This document shows, one piece after another, positions 47,397 to 55,968 of a DNA stretch of 64,000 nt. The notes beneath the pieces are model-generated. The model saw only the letters and a list, made by a program, of their open reading frames with translations. It did not search any database and had not been told where the DNA came from. Numbering within the stretch: the first letter of the stretch is position 1; every line of letters begins with the position of its first letter. The DNA is from CAIUMH01 sp963758555 (lineage in GTDB: Bacteria; Actinomycetota; Acidimicrobiia; Acidimicrobiales; RAAP-2). The stretch spans positions 124,001-188,000 of the forward strand of contig CAVWVW010000004.1 of assembly GCA_963758555.1 (NCBI GenBank), read 5' to 3'. The position numbers and the translations under genes were made by a program.

Positions 47397-47416
47397 TCGG
47401 GCACAGCGGTGCCCGA
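47397..47416. terminator. 8-bp hairpin between acyl-CoA synthetase and SDR genes
   Basis: TCGGGCAC-AGCG-GTGCCCGA, a perfect 8-bp stem with a 4-base loop, sits in the 63-base gap after the acyl-CoA synthetase stop (47435) and before the SDR start on the same strand. It could weaken read-through to the SDR gene or be an mRNA-stability element. No T-run follows in the direction of transcription. Confidence 0.4.
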
Positions 47417-47434
47417 TCGTCTTCTTCGTTTGCG

Positions 47435-48931
47435 TCAATCCTCGTCGGCGAAGCGCTCGCGCAGGGTCCTTCGCACCAGCTTGCCGGTGTCGTTGTAGGG
47501 GAGCTCTTCGCAGAAGACGATGGCGGAGGGTCGCCTCGAGCTGCGCAGCTTGCTCACCACGTGGTCAGCGATCTCCTCTTCGGAGACGTCGTGGCCTTCG
47601 TGGAGGACGACGAAGGCAGCCACCACCTCGCCCCACTCCTGGTCGGGCACGCCGATGACGCCGACGTCCATGACGGAGGGATGGCCCAAGATCACGTCTT
47701 CGATCTCGCCGGGGCTGAGGTTCTCCCCGCCACGCACGATCACGTCGTCCAAGCGCCCCTCGACGTAGAGGTAGCCCTCCTCGTCGAGGAAGCCACCGTC
47801 TTTGGTGGGGAACCAGCCATCAGCCGTGAGCGTGGCGCCGATGCCCTCGTACTCACCCGAGACCTGCTCGCCCCGCACGAAGATCTCACCAGGCACGCCG
47901 ACAGGCAGGGCGTTGCCTTCCTCGTCGCGGATCTCGACCTCGATGCCAGGGAGCGGCTTGCCCACCGACCCGAGCCGAGCTCGGACCTCGGGGTCGTCAG
48001 AGGCGATAGCCACGTGGTGATCGTCGGGCGTGAGGATGGCCACCGTCGATGAGGTCTCGGTGAGACCGTACGCGTTGACGAAGCCGATGTTCGGCAGCAG
48101 CCTCACCGCTCGCTCGATGACCGGGATCGGCATTCGGCCCCCTCCGTAGGAGAGGTGGCGGAGGCTCGGGATCGACTCACCCTGGAGCTCGATCTCGTCC
48201 AGGATCCGATCGAGCATCGTGGGGACGACCATGGCGTGGGTGATGCCCTCGTCTCGTGCCGTGTTGACCCAGGTCTTCGGATCGAACTGCGGCAAGTAGA
48301 CGATCCGACGTCCGCCGTAGGTCGACGAGAGGATCGCCGAGATGCCAGCGATGTGGTACGGCGGGACGCTGACCAGAGCGGCCTCATCCTCCTCGCACCC
48401 GAGGAACTCGACCGAGCCGACGATGTAGGCGACGACGTGCTCATGGCGGAGCAGCGCGGCTTTCGGGTCACCGGTGGTCCCTGAGGTGAACAACACGATG
48501 GCGACCTCATCGGGCGCCACGAAGGTGCCGAGATGCTCGCCACCGGCCTGGGCGTGTGAGAGGAACTCCTCGCGCGTGATGGTCGAGAGCCCCTCGATGC
48601 CCGAGGCCCTCTCGAGCGCGTCAGCAGCGGTGATGGACACCGACGGTGTCGTGCGAGCGAGGATCTTGCGGAGCTTGTCGTCAGCCAGCCGGTAGTTGAC
48701 CGGCACGAAGGGCTTGCCAGCGATCGAGGCGGCGAACAGGGCGATCGGAAGGGCCTCCGAGTTGACGTCCAACATGACGAGCTTGTCGACTCCGGTCGAC
48801 TCCAGCCAGGCCGCGGCCTGCTGGGCGCGGTCCAACAGCTCGGCGTAGGTGATGCCGCCGTGCTTCGAGCCGAGCGCCACCCTGTCGGGCGCGCCGCCGG
48901 CTGTCATCTCAAGGAGGAGCGCCAGATTCAC
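47435..48931 (-). CDS. AMP-dependent acyl-CoA synthetase
   Basis: 498 residues, FadD-like: VLFTSGTTGDPKAALLRH (P-loop), VNAYGLTETSS, GWFPTKDGGFLDEEGYLYVEGRLDDVIVRGGENLSP (hinge and A8 motif), and GKLVRRTL with the catalytic Lys near the end. Activates a carboxylic acid for the surrounding beta-oxidation genes. The open frame goes back to 49162, overlapping the next small gene; the GTG at 48931 begins VNLALLLEM in the expected place and has AGGGAAG upstream. Confidence 0.9.
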   Translation of the reverse strand: MNLALLLEMTAGGAPDRVALGSKHGGITYAELLDRAQQAAAWLESTGVDKLVMLDVNSEALPIALFAASIAGKPFVPVNYRLADDKLRKILARTTPSVSITAADALERASGIEGLSTITREEFLSHAQAGGEHLGTFVAPDEVAIVLFTSGTTGDPKAALLRHEHVVAYIVGSVEFLGCEEDEAALVSVPPYHIAGISAILSSTYGGRRIVYLPQFDPKTWVNTARDEGITHAMVVPTMLDRILDEIELQGESIPSLRHLSYGGGRMPIPVIERAVRLLPNIGFVNAYGLTETSSTVAILTPDDHHVAIASDDPEVRARLGSVGKPLPGIEVEIRDEEGNALPVGVPGEIFVRGEQVSGEYEGIGATLTADGWFPTKDGGFLDEEGYLYVEGRLDDVIVRGGENLSPGEIEDVILGHPSVMDVGVIGVPDQEWGEVVAAFVVLHEGHDVSEEEIADHVVSKLRSSRRPSAIVFCEELPYNDTGKLVRRTLRERFADED

Positions 48932-48950
48932 GCGAGCTTCCCTAGTGAGG

Positions 48951-49256
48951 TCAGTCGGAGGACGGCAGCGGCTTCGCGGCCTTGATGTCAAGCACCTCGT
49001 CGCCGACCTTGAGAGAGCCAGTGCCCCCCTTGGTGACCAAGAGCTCGACGTCGCCCGCAGCATCGGCGTAGCGCTTACCGACCGCGATCTCGGCGTCGAG
49101 GCCGGCCTCGACGGCACCGCCTGACTTCTCCGTTCCATGCGGCAGCATCTCCGCACCGCCACAGCTCAACGCAAGCCCCTCGTCGGGGGCCTTGACGACC
49201 ACCACCTCGACGTCGCTCACGGCGCTCGTCCAGCGCGATCCAGCCTTCAGATCCAT
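48951..49256 (-). CDS. small conserved protein, unknown
   Basis: 101 residues beginning MDLKAGSRWTSAVSDVEVVVVKA, followed by LALSCGGAEMLP and YADAAGDVELLVTKGGTGSL. I recognise this as a small beta-rich protein that recurs beside acyl-CoA synthetase genes in mycobacteria and relatives; no function is assigned. The conserved CGG-x-x-M and the pair of short strands suggest a small binding domain. It lies just upstream of the ligase gene (19 bases) on the same strand, so probably co-transcribed. Confidence 0.65.
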   Translation of the reverse strand: MDLKAGSRWTSAVSDVEVVVVKAPDEGLALSCGGAEMLPHGTEKSGGAVEAGLDAEIAVGKRYADAAGDVELLVTKGGTGSLKVGDEVLDIKAAKPLPSSD

Positions 49257-49382
49257 TGGTCCCCCAGGTGCAGACACGAAATAGGTACGGGATTGCACTC
49301 TACGTGGTCTTCAGCACGGGGACAAAGCGTCCGAAAGGCCCAGGTCCGAGATCGTGGGGCGTCATGCACCGCCTGCCGTCTC

Positions 49383-50801
49383 TCAAGGGGTCGCGTGCAC
49401 CAGCCGGCCGTCGACAAAGGTTCCCCTGATCACTGGTCGCATGTGCGACCCTTCGCCCGTGGCGGTCCTCGCCACCACGCAGAGATCGGCCGGCGCACCG
49501 ACCTCGATGCGACGCTGGAGACGAGGGTTGGCCGCCTGGCCGGTGAACAGCTCGATCGCCGCTTGCGGGGAGACCGCCTCTTTGGCGTTGACCCTGGACC
49601 CCTCGTGGGTCGTTCGATCCACCGCCGCCTCGATGGCCGACCAGATGTCGGGGCTGCCGAAGGGCGCGTCGGTGCTGCCCGCCACGGTGACGCCAGCCTC
49701 CTGGAGCGAGCGGACCCGATAGAGATCTGGCAGGGCCGCGTGCTGCACGTTGGCCAAGAAGCGGTCCCCACGGGTCAAGACGAACCCGGGCTGGGTCACC
49801 ACGATCAGCCCGAGGCGAGCGACGTGGTCGAGCGAGTCATCGCCGAGGACCGACGCATGCTCGATGCGGTCACCCTCGAGGGTCCCGGTGTGCTCCAAGA
49901 CCGCCAGGGTCAAGACGCCCTGGGTCCTCGTCACGCAGTGCACAGCCACCGGTTGGCCCTGCTGGTGGTAGCTCTCGATCCTGTCGGCCAGCTCGTCGAA
50001 GGTGGGGAGCGTCATGTCGTCGAGCAGGATCTTCGACGGCCCCAAGGTGACGTGCGTCGACTGGGGTGGCGTGACCCCGGGCTCGACCATGAGATGGAGC
50101 CGCTGGAGGAGGGCCCGATTCTCGAGGGCATCGCGGTAGCCCTCGAGGTCAGCGGCCGTCTGGCCAGGTGTGGCGTCCGTGAACCCGGTGATGCCCCAGC
50201 TGGCGGCGAGGCGGCTCATCGCCGTGAAGTCGTGGCTGCTCTTCGGCAACCTGCTCCCCAGCCAGTCGTCCTCGCGCCAGAAGCGACCGGTCAAGCGCCC
50301 TGCCTCGTCGCGCTCGCCTCCCGGAGGCGTGCCCTCCTCGGCGTGGAGGGCTTCGAGGGCTCTCGAGTTGAGCATCCAGAGCGATCCGCTGGCGTGCTGG
50401 ATCCGAGCAGGTCGAGACGGGATCAGCTCGTCGAGCTGCTCCCGATCGAGCAAGCCCGCCACCGACTCGTGGTACGCCACGCCTCTGAGCCATTGACCCT
50501 CGGTCAGGCGGTTCTCCGCTCGCTGGATCCGAGTCTGGAGCTCCTCGAGCGTCTGGACCTCAGGGGGGCCGACGATCACCGAGGTCTCAAGCGCGCAGAT
50601 CGCCCTGAGATGGAGATGATGATCGTGCAGCCCAGGAGCGAGCCGATCGCCTTCGAGATCCCAGATCGCCTCGTCGCCCTGACGCGCCAAGGACGGTCCG
50701 ATCTCGCTGATGCGTCCGTCGCTCAGACGGACGTCGACCGTTGTGGACGAGCTCGGCGCCCCCCAGGACAGCGCGGACGCGCGGCGCAGCAGCGTCGACA
50801 A
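49383..50801 (-). CDS. amidohydrolase family 3 protein
   Basis: 472 residues of the metal-dependent amidohydrolase superfamily. APGLHDHHLHLRAI is the first metal motif (HxHxH-like), VAVHCVTRTQG and DRIEHASVLGDD the middle His residues, and VAGSTDAPFGSPDIWSAIE the late Asp. The group includes N-substituted formamide deformylases and many uncharacterised enzymes. It begins at a TTG only 3 bases after the stop of the upstream CoA-transferase gene, so it is translationally coupled to it. Confidence 0.82.
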   Translation of the reverse strand: MSTLLRRASALSWGAPSSSTTVDVRLSDGRISEIGPSLARQGDEAIWDLEGDRLAPGLHDHHLHLRAICALETSVIVGPPEVQTLEELQTRIQRAENRLTEGQWLRGVAYHESVAGLLDREQLDELIPSRPARIQHASGSLWMLNSRALEALHAEEGTPPGGERDEAGRLTGRFWREDDWLGSRLPKSSHDFTAMSRLAASWGITGFTDATPGQTAADLEGYRDALENRALLQRLHLMVEPGVTPPQSTHVTLGPSKILLDDMTLPTFDELADRIESYHQQGQPVAVHCVTRTQGVLTLAVLEHTGTLEGDRIEHASVLGDDSLDHVARLGLIVVTQPGFVLTRGDRFLANVQHAALPDLYRVRSLQEAGVTVAGSTDAPFGSPDIWSAIEAAVDRTTHEGSRVNAKEAVSPQAAIELFTGQAANPRLQRRIEVGAPADLCVVARTATGEGSHMRPVIRGTFVDGRLVHATP

Positions 50802-50804
50802 CGC

Positions 50805-52019
50805 TCAGACCGCCACGACGGGCTTCGCCGGGCGACGGACGTCGAGGATGGCGCCACCGATGATGATCGCCTCGCTCTCGGTCGTGTCGGTGGTGACGAA
50901 GTGGGGTCTCGTGCCCCACAAGAAGGGGTCGATCATGCTCGACGCGGCCCGAGCCATCGAGAGGTCGAGGAGCTCACCACCCCCCTGCTCAAGCGAGGAG
51001 AGCACCACGGCCGCACCCAGCATCCCGGTGATCGGATCAGCGATGGCGTCGCCGCAGAACACCGGATCGCCGCCTCGATCGAAGCCGACCAGTCCACCGG
51101 CAACCGCCGCATCGTCGCCGAAGGCGACGGCCTCAGGGGCATCGCTGCGCCCGTGCCCCGTGATGCTCAGCCACACCATCCCCTCTTTGAGCTCGAGGCC
51201 GAAGGGATCGAGACCCAGCTGGGCCAGCGCGCGTGGCCGAGAGGACTCAATGACGACGTCGGCCGACTCGAGGAGCGCTCTGAGCTCCGCCACGCCCTCA
51301 TCGGTGTCGAAGGAAATGCTCACCTGGCGCTCGTCCCCGTGCAGCCACGCGTAGAACGTCGCATCAGCTCGGGCACCGTCGGGCCTGGTCGTTGACTCGA
51401 CCTTGATGATCTCGGCGCCCGTCTGGCCGAGGAGCGAGGCGCACAGCGGTCCAGCCCACATAGAGGACAGGTCGACGACGACCAGCTCGGCGTCAGCGGC
51501 TCGAGGCCGACGAGCAGCGAGCGGCACCCGAAGCACGGGGTCCACGATGCTCGGAGCGTTGAGCGCGGTCAGAGCCAGACCCAGCAAGCGACCTCGCTCG
51601 ACGACGTGGTGCGCCGAGTGCGCGCCTGCCCATCGATCAAGCGCCGCCTCCTCGTCGTGCGGCGCCTCGATCAAGGCATCGAGCAGCTCACGGTCATCGT
51701 CTCGAGCGAGGTTGAGCGCCACCCACTGGCCATCACCCGTCGCCAAGAGCTGGCATGAGTTGTTGGGGGAGCGGCGTCCCCGTCGCCCGAAGGATCGCAG
51801 TGCCGCACGCCCGAGGAGGAGCTCTTCCCATGAGAGCTCGATCGACGCTCCTCGGCGAGCTGCGGCTGCCTCGATGCTGCGCGCCAGAGCGTCAAGCCTC
51901 GCCACCATGCCGAGCGGAGGCGCCACCAGCTCGTCATCGTGTCCCGTCAGCGACAGGAGCCCCGAGGCGCACCACCGCCGGACCTCGTCGAGCTGCGCTG
52001 GTTCACTGAGGCTGTCCAC
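50805..52019 (-). CDS. CaiB/BaiF-type CoA transferase with reordered domains
   Basis: 404 residues. The family's N-terminal motif LVVVDLSSMWAGPLCASLLGQ, with GAEIIKVES, is not at the start but near residue 195, and the expected second half is absent after it. The first 190 residues (including NSCQLLATGDGQWVALNLA and LDRWAGAHSAHHVV) look like the usual C-terminal half. So it is either a domain-permuted CoA transferase or a fusion. The likely nucleophilic Asp is in AFGDDAAVAGG. The start is GTG 52019, only 24 bases from the divergent hydratase start. Downstream is the coupled amidohydrolase. Confidence 0.72.
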   Translation of the reverse strand: MDSLSEPAQLDEVRRWCASGLLSLTGHDDELVAPPLGMVARLDALARSIEAAAARRGASIELSWEELLLGRAALRSFGRRGRRSPNNSCQLLATGDGQWVALNLARDDDRELLDALIEAPHDEEAALDRWAGAHSAHHVVERGRLLGLALTALNAPSIVDPVLRVPLAARRPRAADAELVVVDLSSMWAGPLCASLLGQTGAEIIKVESTTRPDGARADATFYAWLHGDERQVSISFDTDEGVAELRALLESADVVIESSRPRALAQLGLDPFGLELKEGMVWLSITGHGRSDAPEAVAFGDDAAVAGGLVGFDRGGDPVFCGDAIADPITGMLGAAVVLSSLEQGGGELLDLSMARAASSMIDPFLWGTRPHFVTTDTTESEAIIIGGAILDVRRPAKPVVAV

Positions 52020-52043
52020 CCCGATGAGGTTACGCTGGCGCCG

Positions 52044-53072
52044 GTGAGCGATTCCCGATCCGCCCACGTCACCAGAGCCCAGGCGGCCGCTCTGTTCCGA
52101 GACCTGCGATCCGGCGCCGCCGAGCACCTGGGCGTGCTCGACGGCTCACCTGTGCTCGTCGTTGACCTCGACCACGATCGAGAGGTCGCCCTGGGCGCCG
52201 TCCCCGAGCTCCTCTCCTCGGTCGTCATCGGCGTCGGGGCGGCGCTCGACCATGCGGACCTGCAGGGGGTCGACGTCGTCGTGGCGCAGGACGACGTCCC
52301 GGGCGGCGTGGCAGGCGATGTGGACGAGCTCGTCGCCAGCATCGAGCGCTCCCCTGCCGCATCTGTCGTGCTCGCCCAGGTGCTTCGCTGTGGCGGGGGG
52401 CGACCTGTCGACGAGGCGCTCCTCTACGAGTCGCTGGCGTACTCGACCCTCCAAGGCGGGGTCACGTTCCAGACCTGGCTCTCCGCGCAGGGCCGACGAG
52501 AACCTCTCGATGATGAGGGGGGGACCTTCGTCCGACTCGAGCGGACGGCCCGCACCCTCACGATCACCCTAGATCGCCCCGAGCGGCGCAACGCTCTGGG
52601 CGCGCGCATGCGAGATCAGCTCTGCGAAGCGCTCGACCTGGCGGCCTCAGACCCTGAGGTCATCGACGTCGTCCTCCAGGGGGCCGGTGCGAACTTCTCG
52701 AGTGGCGGAGATCTCAACGAGTTCGGCAGCTCGTCTGATCCGGCGACCGCACATCTGGTGCGCCTCACCCGAAGTCCCGCGCAGCGGCTTGCTGCCTTGC
52801 GGGTGGCGACCACCGCGCGGATCCACGGAGCCTGCTTCGGTGCCGGCATCGAGCTGCCGTCGTTCGCAGGCCACGTCGTCGCTGACCCCGAGACGCGCGT
52901 CTGCTTGCCAGAGCTCGCCTTGGGGCTCATCCCGGGTGCGGGAGGCACCGTCAGCATCCCCAGGCGGATCGGTCGACACCGCACGGCGTGGCTCGCGCTG
53001 AGCGGCGCTGAGCTCGGCGCTGACGACGCCTTGTCCTGGGGGCTGATCGACGAGATCGCGCCGGTGCCCTAG
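52044..53072 (+). CDS. enoyl-CoA hydratase/isomerase with extra N-terminal domain
   Basis: 342 residues, longer than a standard crotonase. The catalytic crotonase domain is residues about 165-342: LTITLDRPERRNALGARM, NFSSGGDLNEFG, RIHGACFGAGIELPSFA (oxyanion hole) and LPELALGLIPGAGGTVSIPRRIG with the second catalytic region. The first 160 residues are acidic and end with LLYESLAYSTLQGGVTFQTW, which resembles the last helices of a crotonase, so it may be a degraded duplicate. Divergent from the CoA-transferase gene with a very short shared control region. Ends 4 bases into the end of the convergent glnB. Confidence 0.8.
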   Translation: MSDSRSAHVTRAQAAALFRDLRSGAAEHLGVLDGSPVLVVDLDHDREVALGAVPELLSSVVIGVGAALDHADLQGVDVVVAQDDVPGGVAGDVDELVASIERSPAASVVLAQVLRCGGGRPVDEALLYESLAYSTLQGGVTFQTWLSAQGRREPLDDEGGTFVRLERTARTLTITLDRPERRNALGARMRDQLCEALDLAASDPEVIDVVLQGAGANFSSGGDLNEFGSSSDPATAHLVRLTRSPAQRLAALRVATTARIHGACFGAGIELPSFAGHVVADPETRVCLPELALGLIPGAGGTVSIPRRIGRHRTAWLALSGAELGADDALSWGLIDEIAPVP

Positions 53073-53407
53073 AGGGCGTCGCGCCCGCGCTCTCCCGTGC
53101 GCACGCGCACCACGGTGTCCAGAGGGAGCACCCAGACCTTGCCGTCGCCGATGGTGCCGGACTGAGCGGTGTCCACGATGGCTGTGACGATCTCATCAGT
53201 CTGCGCATCATCCACGAGCACCTCGATGCGCACCTTGGGCACGAAGTCGATGGTGTACTCCGCCCCTCGGTAAACCTCGGTGTGGCCACTTTGGCGTCCG
53301 AAGCCCTGCACCTCAGAGACCGTCATCCCGTTGACCCCGAGACCCTTCAGGATCGTCTTGACGTCGTCGACCTTGTGCGGCTTGATCACTGCAACGATGA
53401 GCTTCAT
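53069..53407 (-). CDS. glnB: nitrogen regulatory protein P-II
   Basis: 112 residues, the exact length of the family. Starts MKLIVAVIKPHKVDDVKTIL; the T-loop is GRQSGHTEVYRGAEYTIDF with Tyr51 conserved (the modified residue, adenylylated in Actinobacteria). IEVLVDDAQTDEIVTAI and GTIGDGKVWVLPLDTVVRVRTGERG form the nucleotide and 2-oxoglutarate sites. AGGGAGGG before the ATG fixes the start. No ammonium transporter or glnD gene is adjacent, so which PII paralogue it is remains open. Confidence 0.96.
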   Translation of the reverse strand: MKLIVAVIKPHKVDDVKTILKGLGVNGMTVSEVQGFGRQSGHTEVYRGAEYTIDFVPKVRIEVLVDDAQTDEIVTAIVDTAQSGTIGDGKVWVLPLDTVVRVRTGERGRDAL

Positions 53408-53568
53408 CGACCCTCCCTGCCCCCTCGGGCACGGCCGCATCGTAGTGAACGTGGCGCAGCCTGCGGTGCAGCGCGCCAAAGGCACCCCACAGCCTCAGAA
53501 TCGCTCTGCTCTCGACGACCACTGGGAGCTCGTCGTCCGGCCGCCCAGCCAGCCATTCGATCGCCTCG

Positions 53569-54351
53569 CTAGGCCGGCACCGTCTTCGAGGAGAGCGCCG
53601 AGTACTGCCGTGTGCTGGTGTCGAAGACCACGCACGCTCGCTCGACGGGGTGGCGATCAGAGGCGAGGCCGACGATGGTCGTCGACCGCGCCGGGCGCAG
53701 ATCGAGCTCGTAGCGATGATGAAGGTGACCGTGGAACACCCAGCGAGGCGACGTGGCCTCGAGGACCTCGGTCAACCGAAGGCGGTTGCGATACCAGGCA
53801 AGATCCGCGCTGACCCCGTACCCAGAGATCGGGCGATCCGGTCGGAACCCGCTCTCGAGCGGCATGTCGTGGGTCAGCAGCACGTCGACAGGCCCAGAGC
53901 CACAAGCGAGCACGTCGTCGAGCGTCACGGACTCTTGGCTCCACCACGAGACCCCCTCTTTGCGAGCCATCTTGTCCAGGCTCACCGCGCCGCCAAGCGT
54001 CAAGAACGAGCAACCCCCGAGCTCGAAGCGATGGCCTCGAGGGAGGTGGACCACCCCGGGAGCCACCTCGCGCGTGCCGTCTCCCTGGGGCTGGTGGTTG
54101 GCCAGTCGATCGAAGTTCTCGTGGTTGCCGTCGAGGAAGGAGAGCGGGATTCCGGTCTGCTCGACGAGGACCGACGCCACGGCCGAGAACCGACAGATCT
54201 CGAGACCGTCGCCCACCGAGAGCCACTGCCACCCGAAGCCGAAGTCGCCCAGCTGGATGATCTGGTCGCACGCCTCAAGCCTCGCGGCTTGGAAGACCTC
54301 CGTGAGGAACGTGACGTTCCGATGGGTGTCGCCGACGAGCAAGAGCCGCAT
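53569..54351 (-). CDS. calcineurin-like metallophosphoesterase
   Basis: 260 residues. All metal motifs are present: GDTHRN (where GDxH is the first), QLGDFGFGW, LDGNHENFDRL, LLTHDMPLESG and VFHGHLHHRYELDL. It belongs to the diverse Ser/Thr phosphatase or nucleotidase-type phosphoesterases; substrate unknown. ATG 54351 gives a start right at the first strand (MRLLLVGDTHRN). It lies 61 bases downstream of gadB on the same strand. Confidence 0.85.
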   Translation of the reverse strand: MRLLLVGDTHRNVTFLTEVFQAARLEACDQIIQLGDFGFGWQWLSVGDGLEICRFSAVASVLVEQTGIPLSFLDGNHENFDRLANHQPQGDGTREVAPGVVHLPRGHRFELGGCSFLTLGGAVSLDKMARKEGVSWWSQESVTLDDVLACGSGPVDVLLTHDMPLESGFRPDRPISGYGVSADLAWYRNRLRLTEVLEATSPRWVFHGHLHHRYELDLRPARSTTIVGLASDRHPVERACVVFDTSTRQYSALSSKTVPA

Positions 54352-54412
54352 GCCACTCAGGCTAGGGGTGAGCCAGCCACAGCTCCCCGGTGCGCGCTGT
54401 GCGGGGCCGACC

Positions 54413-55792
54413 TCAGTGGTGGAAGGTCTCGACCGGTCGACCTTCCTTCGGCAGCGGACCCTCAAGACCGTCGAGGTAGGTCACCGACGTGCGGATCGAG
54501 TCCAAGATCTGCTCGGCAAGATCCATGGAGAGCCCGTTGCGGACCACGATCCGCTGCACCGTGAGGTCAGAGAGATCATCGGGCATCGGGTACGCAGGGA
54601 TCAGCCAGCCGCGCTGGCGAAGCTGGTTGGAGAGGTCGTAGAGGTCCCAGTTCTCTGTGTGGCCCGGCTTCATGCGCCACGCGAAGACCGGGATGTCTGA
54701 GCCGTCGCTCATCAGCTCGAAGGGCTCCATGGCACCGATGGCCTTGGACAAGTAGAGAGCCACGTCACGACAGGCTCCCTGCACGGCGGCGTAGCCGCTG
54801 AAGCCCAGGCGGAGGAAGTTGTAGTACTGCAAGAGCACCTGCGCACCAGGCCGAGAGAAGTTGAGCGCCAAGGTGGGCATCGAGCCACCCAGATACGACA
54901 CCCGGAAGATCAGCTCGTCAGGCAGAGCATCCAAGTCGCGCCAGACGACCCAGCCCACCCCGGGATAGACGAGGCCGTACTTGTGACCGCTGGTCGAGAT
55001 CGAGGCCACGCGCTCGACCCGGAAGTCCCACTCAAGATCCGGCTGCAGGAACGGGGCGATGAAGGCTCCTGACGCACCGTCGATGTGGATGGGCACGTCC
55101 ACACCGGTGTCCTGTTGGATCTGGTCGAGCGCAGCGGCGATCTCGGTGACCTTCTCGTACCCACCGATGTAGGTGACACCCATGATGGCGACGACACCGA
55201 TCGTGTTCTCATCGACGTAGCTCGCCAGCGTGGCGCCATCTAAGAGCGGGTGCTCGTCGGTCACCGGCACGTAGCGCGCCTCGACCTCGAAGTAGTTGGC
55301 GAACTTCTCCCAGCAGACCTGCACCGCCGAGCTCATGATGATGTTCGGTCGCTCCACGGACTTGCCCTCGGCACGACGAGCGTTCTGCCAGCGTCGCTTC
55401 ATGGCCAAGCCACCGAGCATGCAGGCCTCGGAGGAGCCAATGGTCGAGGTCCCGATCGAGTTCGCCGGATCGGGGTTGTTCCACAAGTTCGACAAGATCC
55501 GCCAGCACCGCTCCTCGATCGCCGCGGTGGCCGGGTACTCGTCCTTGTCGATCATGTTCTTGTCGAAGGTCTCGGTGTAGAGATCGATCGCCGGTCGCTC
55601 CATCCACGTACCGACGAACGTGGCCAGGTTCAATCTGGCGTTTCCGTCGAGCATCGCCTCGTCGTGGACGATCTGATAGGCGGTCTCAGGCAGCATCTCT
55701 GTGTTGGCGAGCTCGAACCTCGGGTGCTCCGTGAGCTCGTCACCGCGAGAGAACAGCGGGTTGATGGGCATCGACTCATTGGACGGGCTCAT
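54413..55792 (-). CDS. gadB: glutamate decarboxylase
   Basis: PLP enzyme converting glutamate to GABA while consuming a proton. 459 residues: TSTIGSSEACMLGGLAMKRRW, VPIHIDGASGAFIAPF, then SISTSGHKYGLVYPGVGWV with the PLP-binding Lys271. The chain ends VETFHH, two His residues at the very C-terminus, where E. coli GadB has the His-containing tail that closes the active site at neutral pH. ATG 55792 has AAGGAG 11 bases upstream; a start at 55816 is possible. gabT, the next step of the GABA shunt, is 22 kb away. Confidence 0.95.
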   Translation of the reverse strand: MSPSNESMPINPLFSRGDELTEHPRFELANTEMLPETAYQIVHDEAMLDGNARLNLATFVGTWMERPAIDLYTETFDKNMIDKDEYPATAAIEERCWRILSNLWNNPDPANSIGTSTIGSSEACMLGGLAMKRRWQNARRAEGKSVERPNIIMSSAVQVCWEKFANYFEVEARYVPVTDEHPLLDGATLASYVDENTIGVVAIMGVTYIGGYEKVTEIAAALDQIQQDTGVDVPIHIDGASGAFIAPFLQPDLEWDFRVERVASISTSGHKYGLVYPGVGWVVWRDLDALPDELIFRVSYLGGSMPTLALNFSRPGAQVLLQYYNFLRLGFSGYAAVQGACRDVALYLSKAIGAMEPFELMSDGSDIPVFAWRMKPGHTENWDLYDLSNQLRQRGWLIPAYPMPDDLSDLTVQRIVVRNGLSMDLAEQILDSIRTSVTYLDGLEGPLPKEGRPVETFHH

Positions 55793-55929
55793 GGGGCGTC
55801 GGACTCCTTGGTTCATGGTCGGGCGTGTCGCCAGCACGCACATCCTTGCCGAGCGTGAACGCTGCGTCGAGGAGCACCAGTGATGCAGACCTCAGACCAA
55901 GGCGGCTAGCGCCGTCGATCGGTGCTGCC

Positions 55930-55968
55930 GGTCAGTCCCGCGGGTTAGTGCCGCGGGTCAGTGCCGCT
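55930..55968. repeat. three-copy 13-bp tandem repeat across the cysN stop codon
   Basis: Three adjacent 13-base units (GGTCAGTCCCGCG, GGTTAGTGCCGCG, GGTCAGTGCCGCT) at 55930, 55943 and 55956. On the cysN strand each unit contains a stop codon (TGA, TAA, TGA) and, because 13 is not a multiple of 3, the stops fall in all three frames. The first is the real cysN stop at 55958-55960. The rest of the 165-base gap up to gadB shows only the likely gadB promoter region. Confidence 0.75.
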
